NCBI RefSeq assembly: GCF_030055435.1
Contig: NZ_JASFYG010000007.1
Coordinates: 39,343 to 103,342, forward strand
Source: Methanothermobacter sp.
GTDB lineage: Archaea > Methanobacteriota > Methanobacteria > Methanobacteriales > Methanothermobacteraceae
Direction of reading: 5' to 3'
Length of the DNA stretch: 64,000 bases
Of the stretch, positions 49,779 through 59,231 are shown piece by piece. The position numbers and the translations under genes are program-made. The number at the start of each line of letters is the position of its first letter. Within the stretch, counting starts at the first letter, position 1. The notes beneath the pieces were generated by a model, which had not been told where the DNA came from, ran no database searches, and saw nothing but the letters and a program-made list of their open reading frames with translations.

Positions 49779-50960
49779 TTGAAAGGTGGATATAAAGTGC
49801 TGTCATTGATGCTCCTGTTTGCAATTGCAGCGGGCATCTCAGGGGCATCAGCGGCAGAAATACCCCAGAATGCCGTGAACCTGACGATGCAGCAGAATGC
49901 ATCTGACCCAACACAGATAATAGTGGATGTGAACTACAGTGACGACCTTCAGGATGTCGATCAGACGATAGCTGTCGATGCAAAACTTGAACTCTTAAGC
50001 GGCAACATAACGGGCTCAGAAATAAAATGGTACTACACCGGCGATCTGAACGGACCCTTCGCAAATTACACTGTCCCTGAAGGGGTCAACGTAGTCTGGC
50101 TCAGTTCATTCACAAATGCACCCGTACCTCAGGGACAGGCAAAACTGTACATGGAGGACGGTAAAAGCTACAGGTGGCTCTTTGTCATTGAAAACGCAAA
50201 GGGCAAGGTATTCACGGTGAGGGCAAACTCAACAGCCTTCCAGATGGGCCCCGACGGACCTGAAAATGAAACCGTGCTCAACTCAACCCAGCTCACAGTG
50301 GACCTCCAGCCACACTTCACCCTGGAAAACCTGACGGTCACACCCGTAGCCGGCAGCGCACCCCTGGATATAACCGTCACTGTTAAGATCACAAATACCG
50401 GTGTTGAAGACGACTTCACAGCAGAACTCCGAATCAACGGTGATGTGAAGGATACAGAAACTGTGAATGTCTCAACAGGTGAAACAGTCACGGTAACATT
50501 CACTTATACGCTGCCAGCAGGGCTATACAATGTCACAGTCAATGATCTGGCACCTGTGAGTGTCACATCAACCCCCTCAGTACCTACAGCATCACCTGCT
50601 CCAGGCATCTACAGGAACAATGTAACTGTGACCCTTGCAGGTCCAGAAGGTTCAGTGATATACTACACTCTTAACGGATCAAATCCAACTGTTAACAGCA
50701 CAAGATACACAGCACCAATCCTTCTCACAAAATCAGCGACACTCAAATTCATAGCCGTTGTTAACGGAGCATCCTCTGCAGTTTCATCAGCCAGTTACAC
50801 TGTCATGAAACCGGTAACCCTCAGCTACTACGTCAAGGTGAAGGTCAAGAAATGGTACAGAAAATGGTACAGGTACATGGGCAAATGGAGATACAGTTGG
50901 AGGTACTACTGGACCTACAGGTACGTTAAGAGGACCAGCAGCTACTGGCAGATAACCTGA
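49779..50960 (+). CDS. Secreted surface protein with chitobiase-like repeat and aromatic-basic tail
   Basis: 393 residues. Signal peptide (1-26, ISGASAA), an unassigned N-terminal domain, a CARDB-like beta domain (about 178-265, LENLTVTPVAGSAPLDITV), then a CHB/HEX-C-type domain (about 270-340, IYYTLNGSNPTVNSTRYTAP). The last 45 residues are extremely rich in Tyr, Trp, Lys and Arg (KVKKWYRKWYRYMGKWRYSW and on) with no acidic residue and no membrane anchor. Many N-x-S/T sites suggest glycosylation. The TTG start has GGAGGTGA before it. The tail may bind the pseudomurein wall or polysaccharide; that is inference. Confidence 0.75.
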   Translation: MKGGYKVLSLMLLFAIAAGISGASAAEIPQNAVNLTMQQNASDPTQIIVDVNYSDDLQDVDQTIAVDAKLELLSGNITGSEIKWYYTGDLNGPFANYTVPEGVNVVWLSSFTNAPVPQGQAKLYMEDGKSYRWLFVIENAKGKVFTVRANSTAFQMGPDGPENETVLNSTQLTVDLQPHFTLENLTVTPVAGSAPLDITVTVKITNTGVEDDFTAELRINGDVKDTETVNVSTGETVTVTFTYTLPAGLYNVTVNDLAPVSVTSTPSVPTASPAPGIYRNNVTVTLAGPEGSVIYYTLNGSNPTVNSTRYTAPILLTKSATLKFIAVVNGASSAVSSASYTVMKPVTLSYYVKVKVKKWYRKWYRYMGKWRYSWRYYWTYRYVKRTSSYWQIT

Positions 50961-51018
50961 TACCTTTATTTTTACATTTTTGGGAAAATGCATTAAAAGA
51001 GTTACATATACTTATTTT

Positions 51019-51933
51019 ATGGACGAACTCAGGAACTGCAGCCTATGCGAATGGAGGTGTGGTGCAAACCGTTCCGCAGGTGAGAGGGGAGTCTGCGGGG
51101 CTGCTGAGACTGAAATCGCCTATACCTCAATTACAGATGTCCTGAAAAGTTACGCCATAACCTTCCTGTCCTGCCCATTCCGGTGTGCCTACTGCAATGC
51201 CTACAGGATATCACAGTACCCTCACTCAGGATGGGTTTACAGGGGTTATGTGAAACCTGAGGATCTGGCAGTGGAGGCGCTAAGGGAACTTGAAGCACAT
51301 GGCATATCAAATCTGAGCTTCACTGGCGGTGAACCCACAATACACACACCCTACATCGAAAGGATGCTGCATGAAATAAAGGGTGAAGGCGATGTTGATG
51401 TCATAGTGGCAACAAATGGATTCCAGACACCCGAGACTTTAAAGCGCATCATAAGGTTTACCTCACTTTTCAGTTTTGAGATAAAGGCCTTTTCAGATGA
51501 ACTCCACAGAAACCTGACAGGGGCACCCGTGGCTCCTGTACTCCGGAACGCAGCCTACCTTGCAGAGAAATTTCCTGAAAAGATAAGGGTCTTCAGGACG
51601 GTCGTGATACCCGGCATAAACCACCATGAGATCGGGGAGATAGCATCATTCATTGCAGAGATAAATCCCGAGATCCCCTACCGCCTGATAGGTTTCAGAC
51701 CCAACTTCCTCCTCTACTACCACATGGGACCTGACAGAAAACTGATGGAGAAGCTGGTGGATGAGTGCAGGGCAGAGGGCCTTGAGAGGGTTGATTATTC
51801 TGGCTACTACCCTCTATCAGAATTAAAGCTTGAGGACCGTCTGAGAAAAGCAGGGTGCAGTCTCCCAAGGGACTGTGGAAGGTGCAGCAATGAAGTGTGC
51901 AGGGCGATTCTCAGGGAGCCATGGAGGGGTTAA
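51019..51933 (+). CDS. Radical SAM protein, pyruvate formate-lyase activase-like
   Basis: 304 residues. The cluster motif CPFRCAYC (CxxxCxxC) follows an N-terminal cysteine region, CSLCEWRCGANRSAGERGVC, then SFTGGEPTIH, the SAM-binding GGE element, and VVIPGINHHEI. A C-terminal set (CSLPRDCGRCSNEVC) may bind another Fe-S cluster. The layout resembles anaerobic activases (PflA-like) and small SPASM-like proteins; the target is unknown. The ATG at 51019 is chosen because the protein then begins just before the first Cys block; upstream frame is poor. Its stop overlaps the stop of the convergent gene. Confidence 0.85.
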   Translation: MDELRNCSLCEWRCGANRSAGERGVCGAAETEIAYTSITDVLKSYAITFLSCPFRCAYCNAYRISQYPHSGWVYRGYVKPEDLAVEALRELEAHGISNLSFTGGEPTIHTPYIERMLHEIKGEGDVDVIVATNGFQTPETLKRIIRFTSLFSFEIKAFSDELHRNLTGAPVAPVLRNAAYLAEKFPEKIRVFRTVVIPGINHHEIGEIASFIAEINPEIPYRLIGFRPNFLLYYHMGPDRKLMEKLVDECRAEGLERVDYSGYYPLSELKLEDRLRKAGCSLPRDCGRCSNEVCRAILREPWRG

Positions 51934-52652
51934 CCAGCCAGGAACTCCTCGACCAGGTTCCGTGTCTCGTTGAGGGCCTCAAGGGGTATCCCCCTTGGCA
52001 TTTCCCCGGGTTTTCCCTCAACATCCCTCAGAACACCGTCGACACCAAGGAACATTCCCTCACTCACAACACCCATGAAGTTCTGGGGCGGCAAAAGGGC
52101 CACGGCCACCCTGTCCTTCTCCCTCACATCAGGGTCATTTGTGACAACCTTTATGGACCTCCCACCCACATTAACATTGCAGATCTGAAGTTTATCCGCG
52201 GAGGGGTGTCCCCCAACACTCATAACCTCACCTGCAACTATATCAACTGCAATAACAGGGTCTGATATCTTCCCTAGCATCAACCGGCCCCTGAGGTTTC
52301 CAATGGTGTTCAGGAAGAACTTCACCTTTGCTATGTTCTCCTCAACCCTCTCCCTCTCATCCCTTGAGGCCTCATCAAGGAACTTACGGCTCCACTCTTC
52401 ACCCCCAAGGGCATCAGTTATCACCTTAAGTTTTTCATCAATACTCTTCATCTCTGAACTTGCTGCAAGGTCCTCTGGTTCAAGGTATGAGTATATGAGG
52501 CTCTGCAGTGTCCTTTCAATCTCAGATGCCAATTTAATGGCAGGTTTCTTTTTCCACTGGCCCCTGAAACCACCTGCCTCAAGGGCCCTCCTGAAGAGGT
52601 CAACCGCCTTAACTGCAACCATGAGCCTGTAATCCTTACTGGTGTCCCACAT
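51930..52652 (-). CDS. tRNA-binding (EMAP/Trbp111-like) domain protein
   Basis: 240 residues. The first 130 or so are helical and unassigned; the end is an OB fold, IVAGEVMSVGGHPSADKLQI and VVTNDPDVREKDRVAVALLP, as in Trbp111, Arc1 and the MetRS C-terminal domain. It probably binds the tRNA elbow and could act as a synthetase cofactor. GTGATC upstream fits the ATG at 52652 rather than the GTG at 52661. It converges with the radical SAM gene with overlapping stops (TTAA). Confidence 0.85.
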   Translation of the reverse strand: MWDTSKDYRLMVAVKAVDLFRRALEAGGFRGQWKKKPAIKLASEIERTLQSLIYSYLEPEDLAASSEMKSIDEKLKVITDALGGEEWSRKFLDEASRDERERVEENIAKVKFFLNTIGNLRGRLMLGKISDPVIAVDIVAGEVMSVGGHPSADKLQICNVNVGGRSIKVVTNDPDVREKDRVAVALLPPQNFMGVVSEGMFLGVDGVLRDVEGKPGEMPRGIPLEALNETRNLVEEFLAG

Positions 52653-52820
52653 TTTGATCACAATCCGGAATCATTTTTTAATTCCAGTAACAGCCTTTTT
52701 ATTCCTGCCACTACAGTAATCTGTTATTCCCCTATAACTATTTAAGCTATAAACAATAACATTAACCAACAGTAGGGTTATGCAGCAGCTCTACATGTTT
52801 AACTGTCCGGTGGTGGAAAA

Positions 52821-53150
52821 ATGGTTGAATTATCCAGTCTATATGGACTTGAAATATACACCTCAAGGGGTAAGTACGTTGGGAGGGTTCAGGACGTTGT
52901 CCTCAACATCAAGAAGGGACGTGTCTCAACACTGAAAGTCCGTCCAATGAGGCATGATAAGAAGAATGTTGGTATAAAGGATGTCCTCAAGACCAGCATA
53001 AGGATAGTCCCTGAATCAGATGAGATAAGACCCATAAAAGAGGAGGGCATCATCGACATAAACTATGAACGTGTCCAGGCGGTTGGAGACATACTCATAA
53101 TATCTCCGGATGTTTCAGTGGAGAAAAAGGTAAATCCCCTTGAATCCTGA
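52821..53150 (+). CDS. PRC-barrel domain protein
   Basis: 109 residues. SSLYGLEIYTSRGKYVGRVQ and VVLNIKKGRVSTLKVRP form a PRC barrel (about 5-75) followed by a short second beta part. Archaeal PRC-barrel proteins include RimM-like RNA factors and the CdpB cell division proteins; which this is cannot be decided by eye. GGTGGTGGAAAA precedes the ATG, with TATA-like CTATTTAAGC about 85 bp upstream. Confidence 0.82.
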   Translation: MVELSSLYGLEIYTSRGKYVGRVQDVVLNIKKGRVSTLKVRPMRHDKKNVGIKDVLKTSIRIVPESDEIRPIKEEGIIDINYERVQAVGDILIISPDVSVEKKVNPLES

Positions 53151-53168
53151 TTTTTTCTGTGTGATGAC

Positions 53169-53933
53169 ATGATCGTGGGTATAGTGGGCTGCGGCGCAAT
53201 AGCCAACCTTATAACGGGTTTCGTGAGGGATGGTAAGGTACCCGTTGAACTGGGATTCTTCTATGACAGGGACCTTGAGAAGGCAGAGAACCTGGCATCC
53301 ATGGTTGATGGGACTGCGGTCCTTGATGTTGCAGATATGCTCCCCCATGTTGACCTTGTGGTGGAGGCCGCATCACCTGAGGCCGTGAGGGAACTGGTCC
53401 CCGGAATACTTGAGGCAGGCAGGGACGTCGTCGTTATGAGTGTCGGCGCCCTCATGGACCCTGAATTAAGGAGCCTTCTTGAGAGGAAGGCCTCAGAGAA
53501 TAATGCCAAAATACATGTACCCTCTGGGGCCATAGTGGGCCTAGATGGCCTGAAGGCAGCATCCATGGGCAGTATAGAGTCAGTTAAACTTGTTACAAGG
53601 AAACCACCACGGTCACTGGGTATAAGCATGGATGAGAAGAAGATCCTCTACAGTGGTAAGGCATCAGAGGCCGTTAAGAGGTTTCCACTCAACATAAATG
53701 TGGCAGCAACCCTCAGTCTCGCCTGTGGACGGGATATTGATGTTGAGATAATAGCGGACCCGGCAGTTGACCGTAACGTCCATGAGGTGACCGTTAAGGG
53801 GGACTTCGGGGAGTTCAAGACTATAACAGAGAATGTCAGGTGCTCCATAAACCCCAAGACAAGTGTGATGGCCGCCTATTCCGCCATAAGACTCCTTAAA
53901 TCCCTCAGTGAGAACATGCATATTGGAACATGA
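53169..53933 (+). CDS. nadX: L-aspartate dehydrogenase
   Basis: 254 residues. [17 protein letters not shown] is the Rossmann opening; [33 protein letters not shown] and [14 protein letters not shown] are the conserved blocks of this family, the last near the active-site His region (DRNVHEVTV). It oxidises aspartate to iminoaspartate for NAD synthesis, replacing NadB. GTGATGAC is the ribosome binding site; the Thg1-like gene begins 4 bp after the stop. Confidence 0.94.
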   Translation: MIVGIVGCGAIANLITGFVRDGKVPVELGFFYDRDLEKAENLASMVDGTAVLDVADMLPHVDLVVEAASPEAVRELVPGILEAGRDVVVMSVGALMDPELRSLLERKASENNAKIHVPSGAIVGLDGLKAASMGSIESVKLVTRKPPRSLGISMDEKKILYSGKASEAVKRFPLNINVAATLSLACGRDIDVEIIADPAVDRNVHEVTVKGDFGEFKTITENVRCSINPKTSVMAAYSAIRLLKSLSENMHIGT

Positions 53934-53937
53934 TGGT

Positions 53938-54696
53938 ATGATGCGGGAACATGAAATCTACTCAAACCTCAAGGTGCCGCTGTCCTCCCGCATAGTACTG
54001 AGGCTTGATGGGAGGGGCTTTCACAGGCTAACAGCAAAGGCAGGGTTTAGGAGGCCCTATGATGATGTCTTCCGTGACCTCATGGTTTCAGCGTGCCTTG
54101 AGATCATGAATGAGTTCAGCCCATCATTCATATACACCTTTTCTGATGAGATCAATGTACTCCTTGATTCTGTTCCATTCTCAGGAAGGGTTGAGAAGCT
54201 TGACTCGGTCTTCCCGGCTTTTGCATCATCATCATTCACACTTAGTGCCATAAAAAGGGGTTTATCACTTTACAAACCTGTTTCATTTGACTGCAGGGTC
54301 ATACCACTGGGCAGGGAGGTGGTCTGGGAGTACTTCAGGTCAAGGCAGGATGAGGCCTGGAGGAACTGCCTCAACAGCTATGCATACTGGACACTGAGGG
54401 ATGAAATGGATAGAGATGATGCCGCAAGAACCCTGAATGGGATGAAATCAGATGCCCTCCATGAGCTGCTCTTTGAGAGGGGTTTGAACATCTCAGAGGT
54501 TCCTGCCTGGCAGCGGAGGGGTATCGGGGTCTACCGGGCTCCGGTGAAGGTGAAGGGCTACAATCCCATAACTGAGAGGGAGGTCTCTGCGGTGAGGATG
54601 AGGGTGAAGGTTGACATGGAACTTCCACTCTTCACAAAAGAATTTTTTGAGGGAATTCAGGGTTTTAAGGAACGTAATGGATCAGAGAGTGCCTGA
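53938..54696 (+). CDS. Thg1-like 3'-5' polymerase
   Basis: 252 residues. The catalytic palm has IVLRLDGRGFHRLT (first metal Asp) and IYTFSDEINVLL (second acidic pair). The bacterial/archaeal-type RNCLNSYAYW replaces the eukaryotic HINNLYN block, so this is a Thg1-like protein that adds nucleotides 5' in a template-dependent way, repairing or capping tRNA 5' ends; an enzyme from this genus has been studied as a reverse polymerase. The start is the ATG at 53938 or 53941. The JAMM gene overlaps its 3' end. Confidence 0.92.
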   Translation: MMREHEIYSNLKVPLSSRIVLRLDGRGFHRLTAKAGFRRPYDDVFRDLMVSACLEIMNEFSPSFIYTFSDEINVLLDSVPFSGRVEKLDSVFPAFASSSFTLSAIKRGLSLYKPVSFDCRVIPLGREVVWEYFRSRQDEAWRNCLNSYAYWTLRDEMDRDDAARTLNGMKSDALHELLFERGLNISEVPAWQRRGIGVYRAPVKVKGYNPITEREVSAVRMRVKVDMELPLFTKEFFEGIQGFKERNGSESA

Positions 54697-55123
54697 TAGA
54701 ATGGGTTTAATTGAAAGGATCCTTGATTTTATGGGTGTAAAACCGGTAAGAAGTGTGCTGGTCGATTCCGATGTCATGGAGGAGGCTCTGGAAATCGCAA
54801 GAAGGTCACATCCACATGAATTTGTGGCGCTCCTTGAGGGAAAACAGGAGGGTGATGCACTTCACATCACTGGCCTCATATTCCTGCCATCAAGGACCTC
54901 TGATGAGGGTGCTGTTATGGATGTCCTGATGCTCCCACCCTTTACAGGTATTGTGGGGTCGGTGCACTCCCATCCTGGCCCCAGCAATTTACCTTCAGGT
55001 GCTGATATGCAGTTCTTCTCAAAGAATGGTCTTTTCCATATGATAATAGCACACCCCTACACTTTAGAAACGGTTGCAGCCTATACAAGGCAGGGTGTGA
55101 CTGTTGGGTTTGAGATTGTTTAA
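54677..55123 (+). CDS. JAMM/MPN metallopeptidase (JAB1-like)
   Basis: 148 residues, the minimal single-domain archaeal size. HSHPGPSNLPSGAD gives the zinc motif H-x-H-x7-S-x2-D, and the upstream catalytic Glu is in EFVALLEGKQ. Such enzymes cut isopeptide or C-terminal bonds of ubiquitin-like proteins such as SAMPs or ThiS/MoaD relatives. Starts at 54677 (AAGGA before it) and 54701 are both possible; the former is preferred. It overlaps the Thg1-like gene by 20 bp. Confidence 0.9.
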   Translation: MDQRVPDRMGLIERILDFMGVKPVRSVLVDSDVMEEALEIARRSHPHEFVALLEGKQEGDALHITGLIFLPSRTSDEGAVMDVLMLPPFTGIVGSVHSHPGPSNLPSGADMQFFSKNGLFHMIIAHPYTLETVAAYTRQGVTVGFEIV

Positions 55124-55208
55124 AAAGGAATATTTTGTTTTTGGGATTATTGGGTCTAGTTAAATTATAAAAAAGGGATTTTTAGGGGGGGTCTAATTGT
55201 TGGTAGAC

Positions 55209-56786
55209 TTATATTTCTATTGCAACAGCATCGTCCACGTTCTCAAGTTTCTTGACCTCATCTATGACCTCAGAGGGGACACTCTGGTCAACCTTGAGGA
55301 CCATGACGGCCTCTCCACCGATCTCCTTCCTTCCAACCTGCATGGTAGCTATGTTTATCTGGTGCTCACCCAGCTTGGTGCCGATGGCCCCTATAGTACC
55401 TGGGAGGTCCCTGTAGCGTGCTATTATCATTGTACCCTCTGGCTTCACATCCACCCTGTATCCATTGATACCGATTATCGTGGGCTCCTTGATATGGGTG
55501 GCCTCCACGCTGAACTCGCCCCTGTCAGAAACAGCCCTTACCATTATTATGGACCTGTAGCCATCAGCCTCTGACCTCTTGGCCTCTGTAACCACGATAC
55601 CCCTCTTCTTTGCAATTGTCGGTGCATTTATGAGGTTCACTGGTTCTGTGAGTATGGGGTTCAGGATGGCCTGCAGCATGGTCCTTGTGAGGATATCAAA
55701 CTGCATATCTGCAAGTTCACCGCAGTAGGTGACGTCCAGTTTCTCTATGTTACCTGGGAGGGCCTGTGTGATGATGCTGCCCAGTTTCTCTGCGATTTCG
55801 GTGTAGGGTCTGAGGGACTTGTAGGTTTCCTGGTCCAGCACTGGCATGTTAAGGACGTTCCTGGGTGAACCTCCCTGAAAGACAGTTTTTATCTCATTTG
55901 CAACTATTATTGCGGCGTCCCTCTGGGCCTCAGCTGTTGAGGCGCCTATATGTGGTGTGAGGACAACGTTCTCAAGTTCAAGTAATGGGCTACCCTCTGG
56001 GGGCTCCTCCTCGAATACGTCGAGGGCCGCTCCTGCTATTTCACCATCCTTCAGGGCCCTGTAGAGGGCTTCCTCGTCGATTATACCTCCACGGGCACAG
56101 TTAACTATGAATGCGGTTTCCTTCATCAGTTTAAGTTCATCCTCTGAGATGAGGTGCCTTGTCTCTGGGGTGAGGGGTACGTGTATGGTCACAATGTCGG
56201 ATTCCCTTAGGAGTGTTTCAAGGTCTGTGACGGTCACACCCATTTCCTCGGCGGCCTCCCTGCTTATGTAGGGGTCATATACCAGTATGTTCATTCCGAA
56301 GGCCTTTGTTCTTAGAACAACCTGTGAACCTATACGGCCCATACCTATTATACCGAGGGTTTTGCCGTTTAGCTCTATACCCATGAACCTGTTCTTCTCC
56401 CATTTACCCTCCTTGACGGATTTATCTGCAAGGGGGATCTTCCTTGCAAGGGCTAGCATGAGGCCTATTGAATGTTCGGCAACTGTTATGGATGTTGATT
56501 CCGGGGCGTTTATGACCATTATACCCCTCTCTGTGGCAGCCTTAACATCCACGTTGTCAACGCCCACACCCGCCCTTGCGATTATCTTGAGGCGGGGGGC
56601 TGCCTCTATGACTTCCCTTGTGACCTTGGTCCGGCTCCTCACAACTATGGCATCGAAGTCCTTTATGGCCTCAAGGAGCTCCTCGGGTGTTATGGTTGTG
56701 TTAACCACAACCTCCGCCACCTCTTCAAGTTCAGATATTCCCTTTTCATTGATGGAATCAGCAATAAGCACTTTCATATCTGGCAT
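55209..56786 (-). CDS. serA: D-3-phosphoglycerate dehydrogenase
   Basis: 525 residues, the long form. Catalytic and NAD-binding domains: [30 protein letters not shown] (Arg) and [13 protein letters not shown] (His-containing). An intervening ASB domain and a C-terminal ACT domain ([20 protein letters not shown]) follow, implying serine feedback. It starts serine synthesis from 3-phosphoglycerate. GGTGAAATT lies before the ATG at 56786; an in-frame ATG is 9 bp inside. Confidence 0.97.
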   Translation of the reverse strand: MPDMKVLIADSINEKGISELEEVAEVVVNTTITPEELLEAIKDFDAIVVRSRTKVTREVIEAAPRLKIIARAGVGVDNVDVKAATERGIMVINAPESTSITVAEHSIGLMLALARKIPLADKSVKEGKWEKNRFMGIELNGKTLGIIGMGRIGSQVVLRTKAFGMNILVYDPYISREAAEEMGVTVTDLETLLRESDIVTIHVPLTPETRHLISEDELKLMKETAFIVNCARGGIIDEEALYRALKDGEIAGAALDVFEEEPPEGSPLLELENVVLTPHIGASTAEAQRDAAIIVANEIKTVFQGGSPRNVLNMPVLDQETYKSLRPYTEIAEKLGSIITQALPGNIEKLDVTYCGELADMQFDILTRTMLQAILNPILTEPVNLINAPTIAKKRGIVVTEAKRSEADGYRSIIMVRAVSDRGEFSVEATHIKEPTIIGINGYRVDVKPEGTMIIARYRDLPGTIGAIGTKLGEHQINIATMQVGRKEIGGEAVMVLKVDQSVPSEVIDEVKKLENVDDAVAIEI

Positions 56787-56886
56787 AATTTCACCACACT
56801 TATCACAATGAGGATCTTATAGAATGATAGAGGAATCTATAGAGGTAGGGTATATTATAATTATTGGTGTCATGGAGGATGATGTG

Positions 56887-57624
56887 ATGTTCACTGGTTC
56901 AGTTACTGTTGATGGAGTTGAGCTCCCGGAGGCATTCCTGGGAAGCGCACCGTTCACCGCGGCACCCTACTTTGGGCACCGCTCAAGGCTGTATGAGATG
57001 GACCTCAAAAGGAGGCCTGAAAACATTGCGGAGGTGCTCATGGGGGCATATGATGCGGGTGTGAGGGGATTCCAGGTCATCCCTGAGGATCCCGTGCTTG
57101 AGGCGCTTGAAATGGCAGTTGATGCCGGGTGCAGTTTTAGACTCATGGGCACAGTTCGGGAGGGGCGCCTTGAGGAGGACCTAGAGACACTCATGGATCT
57201 TGGGGCCAGCGCCGTTCTCCTTGATGAGCACTACACGGATCTTCTACCAGTCGCTGAGGTGGCTGAGATCCTTGATGATATTGAGGTCATATCTGGCCTC
57301 ATAACCACAATGCCAGGGTCCACCACCAGGCGGCTCATTGATGAGGGGGTTGATAACTTCCAGCTTTACATGATACCCCTCAACAGGCTGGGTTATATGA
57401 TGGATTTCCCGGTCTTCCTTAAGGAGGAACGGGCAAAACTCAGGGATCTACTCCTTGAACTGGGAAAGGTTGTTGTTGCCGAGAAGGTACTTGCAGCGGG
57501 GATACTATCACCAGGGGAGGCCTTTAAATTCCTTGAGGGTGCTGACTACGTTGATATGGTCACTGTGGGTGCGGCATCTGTTCCTGAAGTGAAAGAAACA
57601 TTCGGGGAACTCTTCAGGTTATGA
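56887..57624 (+). CDS. Uncharacterised TIM-barrel-like protein
   Basis: About 246 residues, soluble, no family recognised. Repeating strand-helix units (GVRGFQVIPEDPVLEALEMA, LGASAVLLDEHYTDLLPVAE, EVISGLITTMPGSTTRRL, DYVDMVTVGAASVPEVKE) suggest a TIM barrel. GSAPFTAAPYFGHRSRLY near the start is a distinctive conserved-looking block. The start is uncertain: ATG codons at 56872 and 56887 follow a TATA-like TATATTATAAT (56849-56860), and GGAGG at 56875 suits 56887. It is transcribed away from serA. Confidence 0.65.
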   Translation: MFTGSVTVDGVELPEAFLGSAPFTAAPYFGHRSRLYEMDLKRRPENIAEVLMGAYDAGVRGFQVIPEDPVLEALEMAVDAGCSFRLMGTVREGRLEEDLETLMDLGASAVLLDEHYTDLLPVAEVAEILDDIEVISGLITTMPGSTTRRLIDEGVDNFQLYMIPLNRLGYMMDFPVFLKEERAKLRDLLLELGKVVVAEKVLAAGILSPGEAFKFLEGADYVDMVTVGAASVPEVKETFGELFRL

Positions 57625-57699
57625 TCTTGCCTCTGAAGCATGACCCCACTCCATCATCATATTTAATATTTTCTATAGGAATGAAATCGTAAAATAGAA

Positions 57700-57726
57700 G
57701 TTAATGTTTTAACATTAACATGTTAA
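57700..57726. promoter_or_regulatory. Overlapping palindromes before the membrane-anchored protein gene
   Basis: GTTAATGTT and AACATTAAC flank TT at 57700-57719, and TTAACATGTTAA, a perfect 12-bp palindrome, overlaps at 57715-57726. The half-site TTAACAT thus appears several times, 60-90 bp before the ATG at 57788. Confidence 0.5.
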
Positions 57727-57787
57727 AGGACACCTCCCATTGTTCATGAATGGGCTCCCATCTGCTCAGCGTATATGGGGTGTGGTT

Positions 57788-58255
57788 ATGGATACTGCGA
57801 CAAAGGTGCTTGTTGTAATCTGTTTTATTCTCATAGGGGCCCTGGGCTTTATCTCAGGTATGTTCCTCAAGTCACCCCATGATGGGGATCAGTACTACAA
57901 TGTGACCATCACCGGCGATACAGAAGGTGGTGGGTCTTCAGGTCCCAGCTGGCACAGGGTCATGACATTCACAGGCTCTGAATCGGATTACCGCTATGTT
58001 AACATCAGGGGCAACAGGCTACGCGTTGTTTTTTCAGCGAGTCCATTGGTGAATTATGATGTGAACAGCATCACCGTGGATGTCCTCAGGGACGGATACA
58101 CTGTGGCCACTGACACCGTGGACTGGGGACCCACAGAGTCACCTGCAAGAAAGAAGAGAACCCTTGAGGTTGAGGGGAGCCCTGGAGAATACTGCATCGC
58201 GGTTTATGCAAACGAAATCAGGGACTGGAAGGTCACGGTGTGGGATTACTACTGA
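57788..58255 (+). CDS. Membrane-anchored extracellular protein, uncharacterised
   Basis: 155 residues. An uncleaved N-terminal helix (about 6-28, VLVVICFILIGALGFISGMF) anchors a beta-rich outer domain of about 120 residues (FTGSESDYRYVNIRGNRLRV, SITVDVLRDGYTVATDTVDW) ending WKVTVWDYY. The domain looks like a small jelly-roll but no family is recognised. GGGGTGTGGTT precedes the ATG at 57788, preferred over an earlier in-frame ATG. Convergent with the HTH regulator. Confidence 0.7.
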   Translation: MDTATKVLVVICFILIGALGFISGMFLKSPHDGDQYYNVTITGDTEGGGSSGPSWHRVMTFTGSESDYRYVNIRGNRLRVVFSASPLVNYDVNSITVDVLRDGYTVATDTVDWGPTESPARKKRTLEVEGSPGEYCIAVYANEIRDWKVTVWDYY

Positions 58256-58275
58256 AAGCTGATAATGGACAGGGT

Positions 58276-59211
58276 TCAGCTACAGGTCTTCCTTTCCGCT
58301 ATCACCTTCAGGAACTCCCTGCTACTTTCCATCTCATTTATCTCCCAGCTCTTGATCACAGGTACACCATCGAGGTTCTCACTTATACGGGGGTTATCAA
58401 TGATAAAAACAGATTCTGAGCCACTTACAACTGACAGGTCCCTCAGAGGCACAGCCATCCTCCTTAGAGTCCTGGAGTTCCTCCCCTTCTCAAGGTCCGT
58501 TATGACGGTACTCTCAAAATTCAGTTCCTTTGCAACTGCATCAAAGGGGGTCCTCTGGGTCTCGATCATCCCGAACCCAATATCACCCAGCCTTCCCTTT
58601 GGCCTTATTTCAACTTCATCCCTCTCAGGGACACTTAAGATGTCAATTGAGAGGGTTATCCTTATGTTGAGTATCTCCTCGAGTTTCATGGCTGTTTCAG
58701 GCGAGGCCCTTGCAAGCCCATTCTCATACTTGTAGATGGTCTTGCGGGATACATGGGCCATGTCTGCAAGGTCCTTGAGTGAGAGCTTGTAATCCTCACG
58801 GACCCTCCTTAGGGTTCTCCCATCTATCTGCACATAGTAACCGCCACGATCAGCTATCACCTCAGGGTACTCCCCATCAACCACTATGTTCCTGAAGGTT
58901 TCAGGGGTAATAACAGGGATACCGTGCCTCTCATAGACAACATCCTCCTCAAGGTACTCTGTCTTTGACCTTATACCAATGAGGAGTGGTGATGCAAGGA
59001 AGGTGCGTGCAAGGGTTTTTATCTCATTGGCCTGGAAACTATTTATACTATCAATGTTCACAAGGACCTTAAGCAGAAGTAGAAGGAGTTTTCTCCTGGC
59101 CATGAGGTCAAAGCAGCTCCTATCATATATTTGAGATGTTTCAAATCCGTTGCTGGTAAGAAGTTCGTGTATTTCCCTTAATACATCTTCCCTCTTAACA
59201 GATTTATCCAA
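58276..59211 (-). CDS. HTH-type (XRE) transcriptional regulator, archaeal family
   Basis: 311 residues. The helix-turn-helix LSLKDLADMAHVSRKTIYKY lies near the middle, with an N-terminal region that resembles restriction-endonuclease-fold domains and a C-terminal region with a second degenerate HTH-like segment. This matches the archaeal putative HTH-type transcriptional regulator family of about 310-325 residues; targets are unknown. GGTG is spaced for the TTG at 59211, which is preferred to the upstream in-frame codons that would invade tiaS. Confidence 0.85.
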   Translation of the reverse strand: MDKSVKREDVLREIHELLTSNGFETSQIYDRSCFDLMARRKLLLLLLKVLVNIDSINSFQANEIKTLARTFLASPLLIGIRSKTEYLEEDVVYERHGIPVITPETFRNIVVDGEYPEVIADRGGYYVQIDGRTLRRVREDYKLSLKDLADMAHVSRKTIYKYENGLARASPETAMKLEEILNIRITLSIDILSVPERDEVEIRPKGRLGDIGFGMIETQRTPFDAVAKELNFESTVITDLEKGRNSRTLRRMAVPLRDLSVVSGSESVFIIDNPRISENLDGVPVIKSWEINEMESSREFLKVIAERKTCS

Positions 59212-59231
59212 CTGGACCACCGGGTGATTTA

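Noticed and set aside
52781..52933. A 50-codon frame from ATG at 52781 overlapping the PRC-barrel gene start
   Set aside because: It has no ribosome binding site, is out of frame with the PRC-barrel gene, which has a strong GGTGGTGG site, and shows no protein-like pattern.
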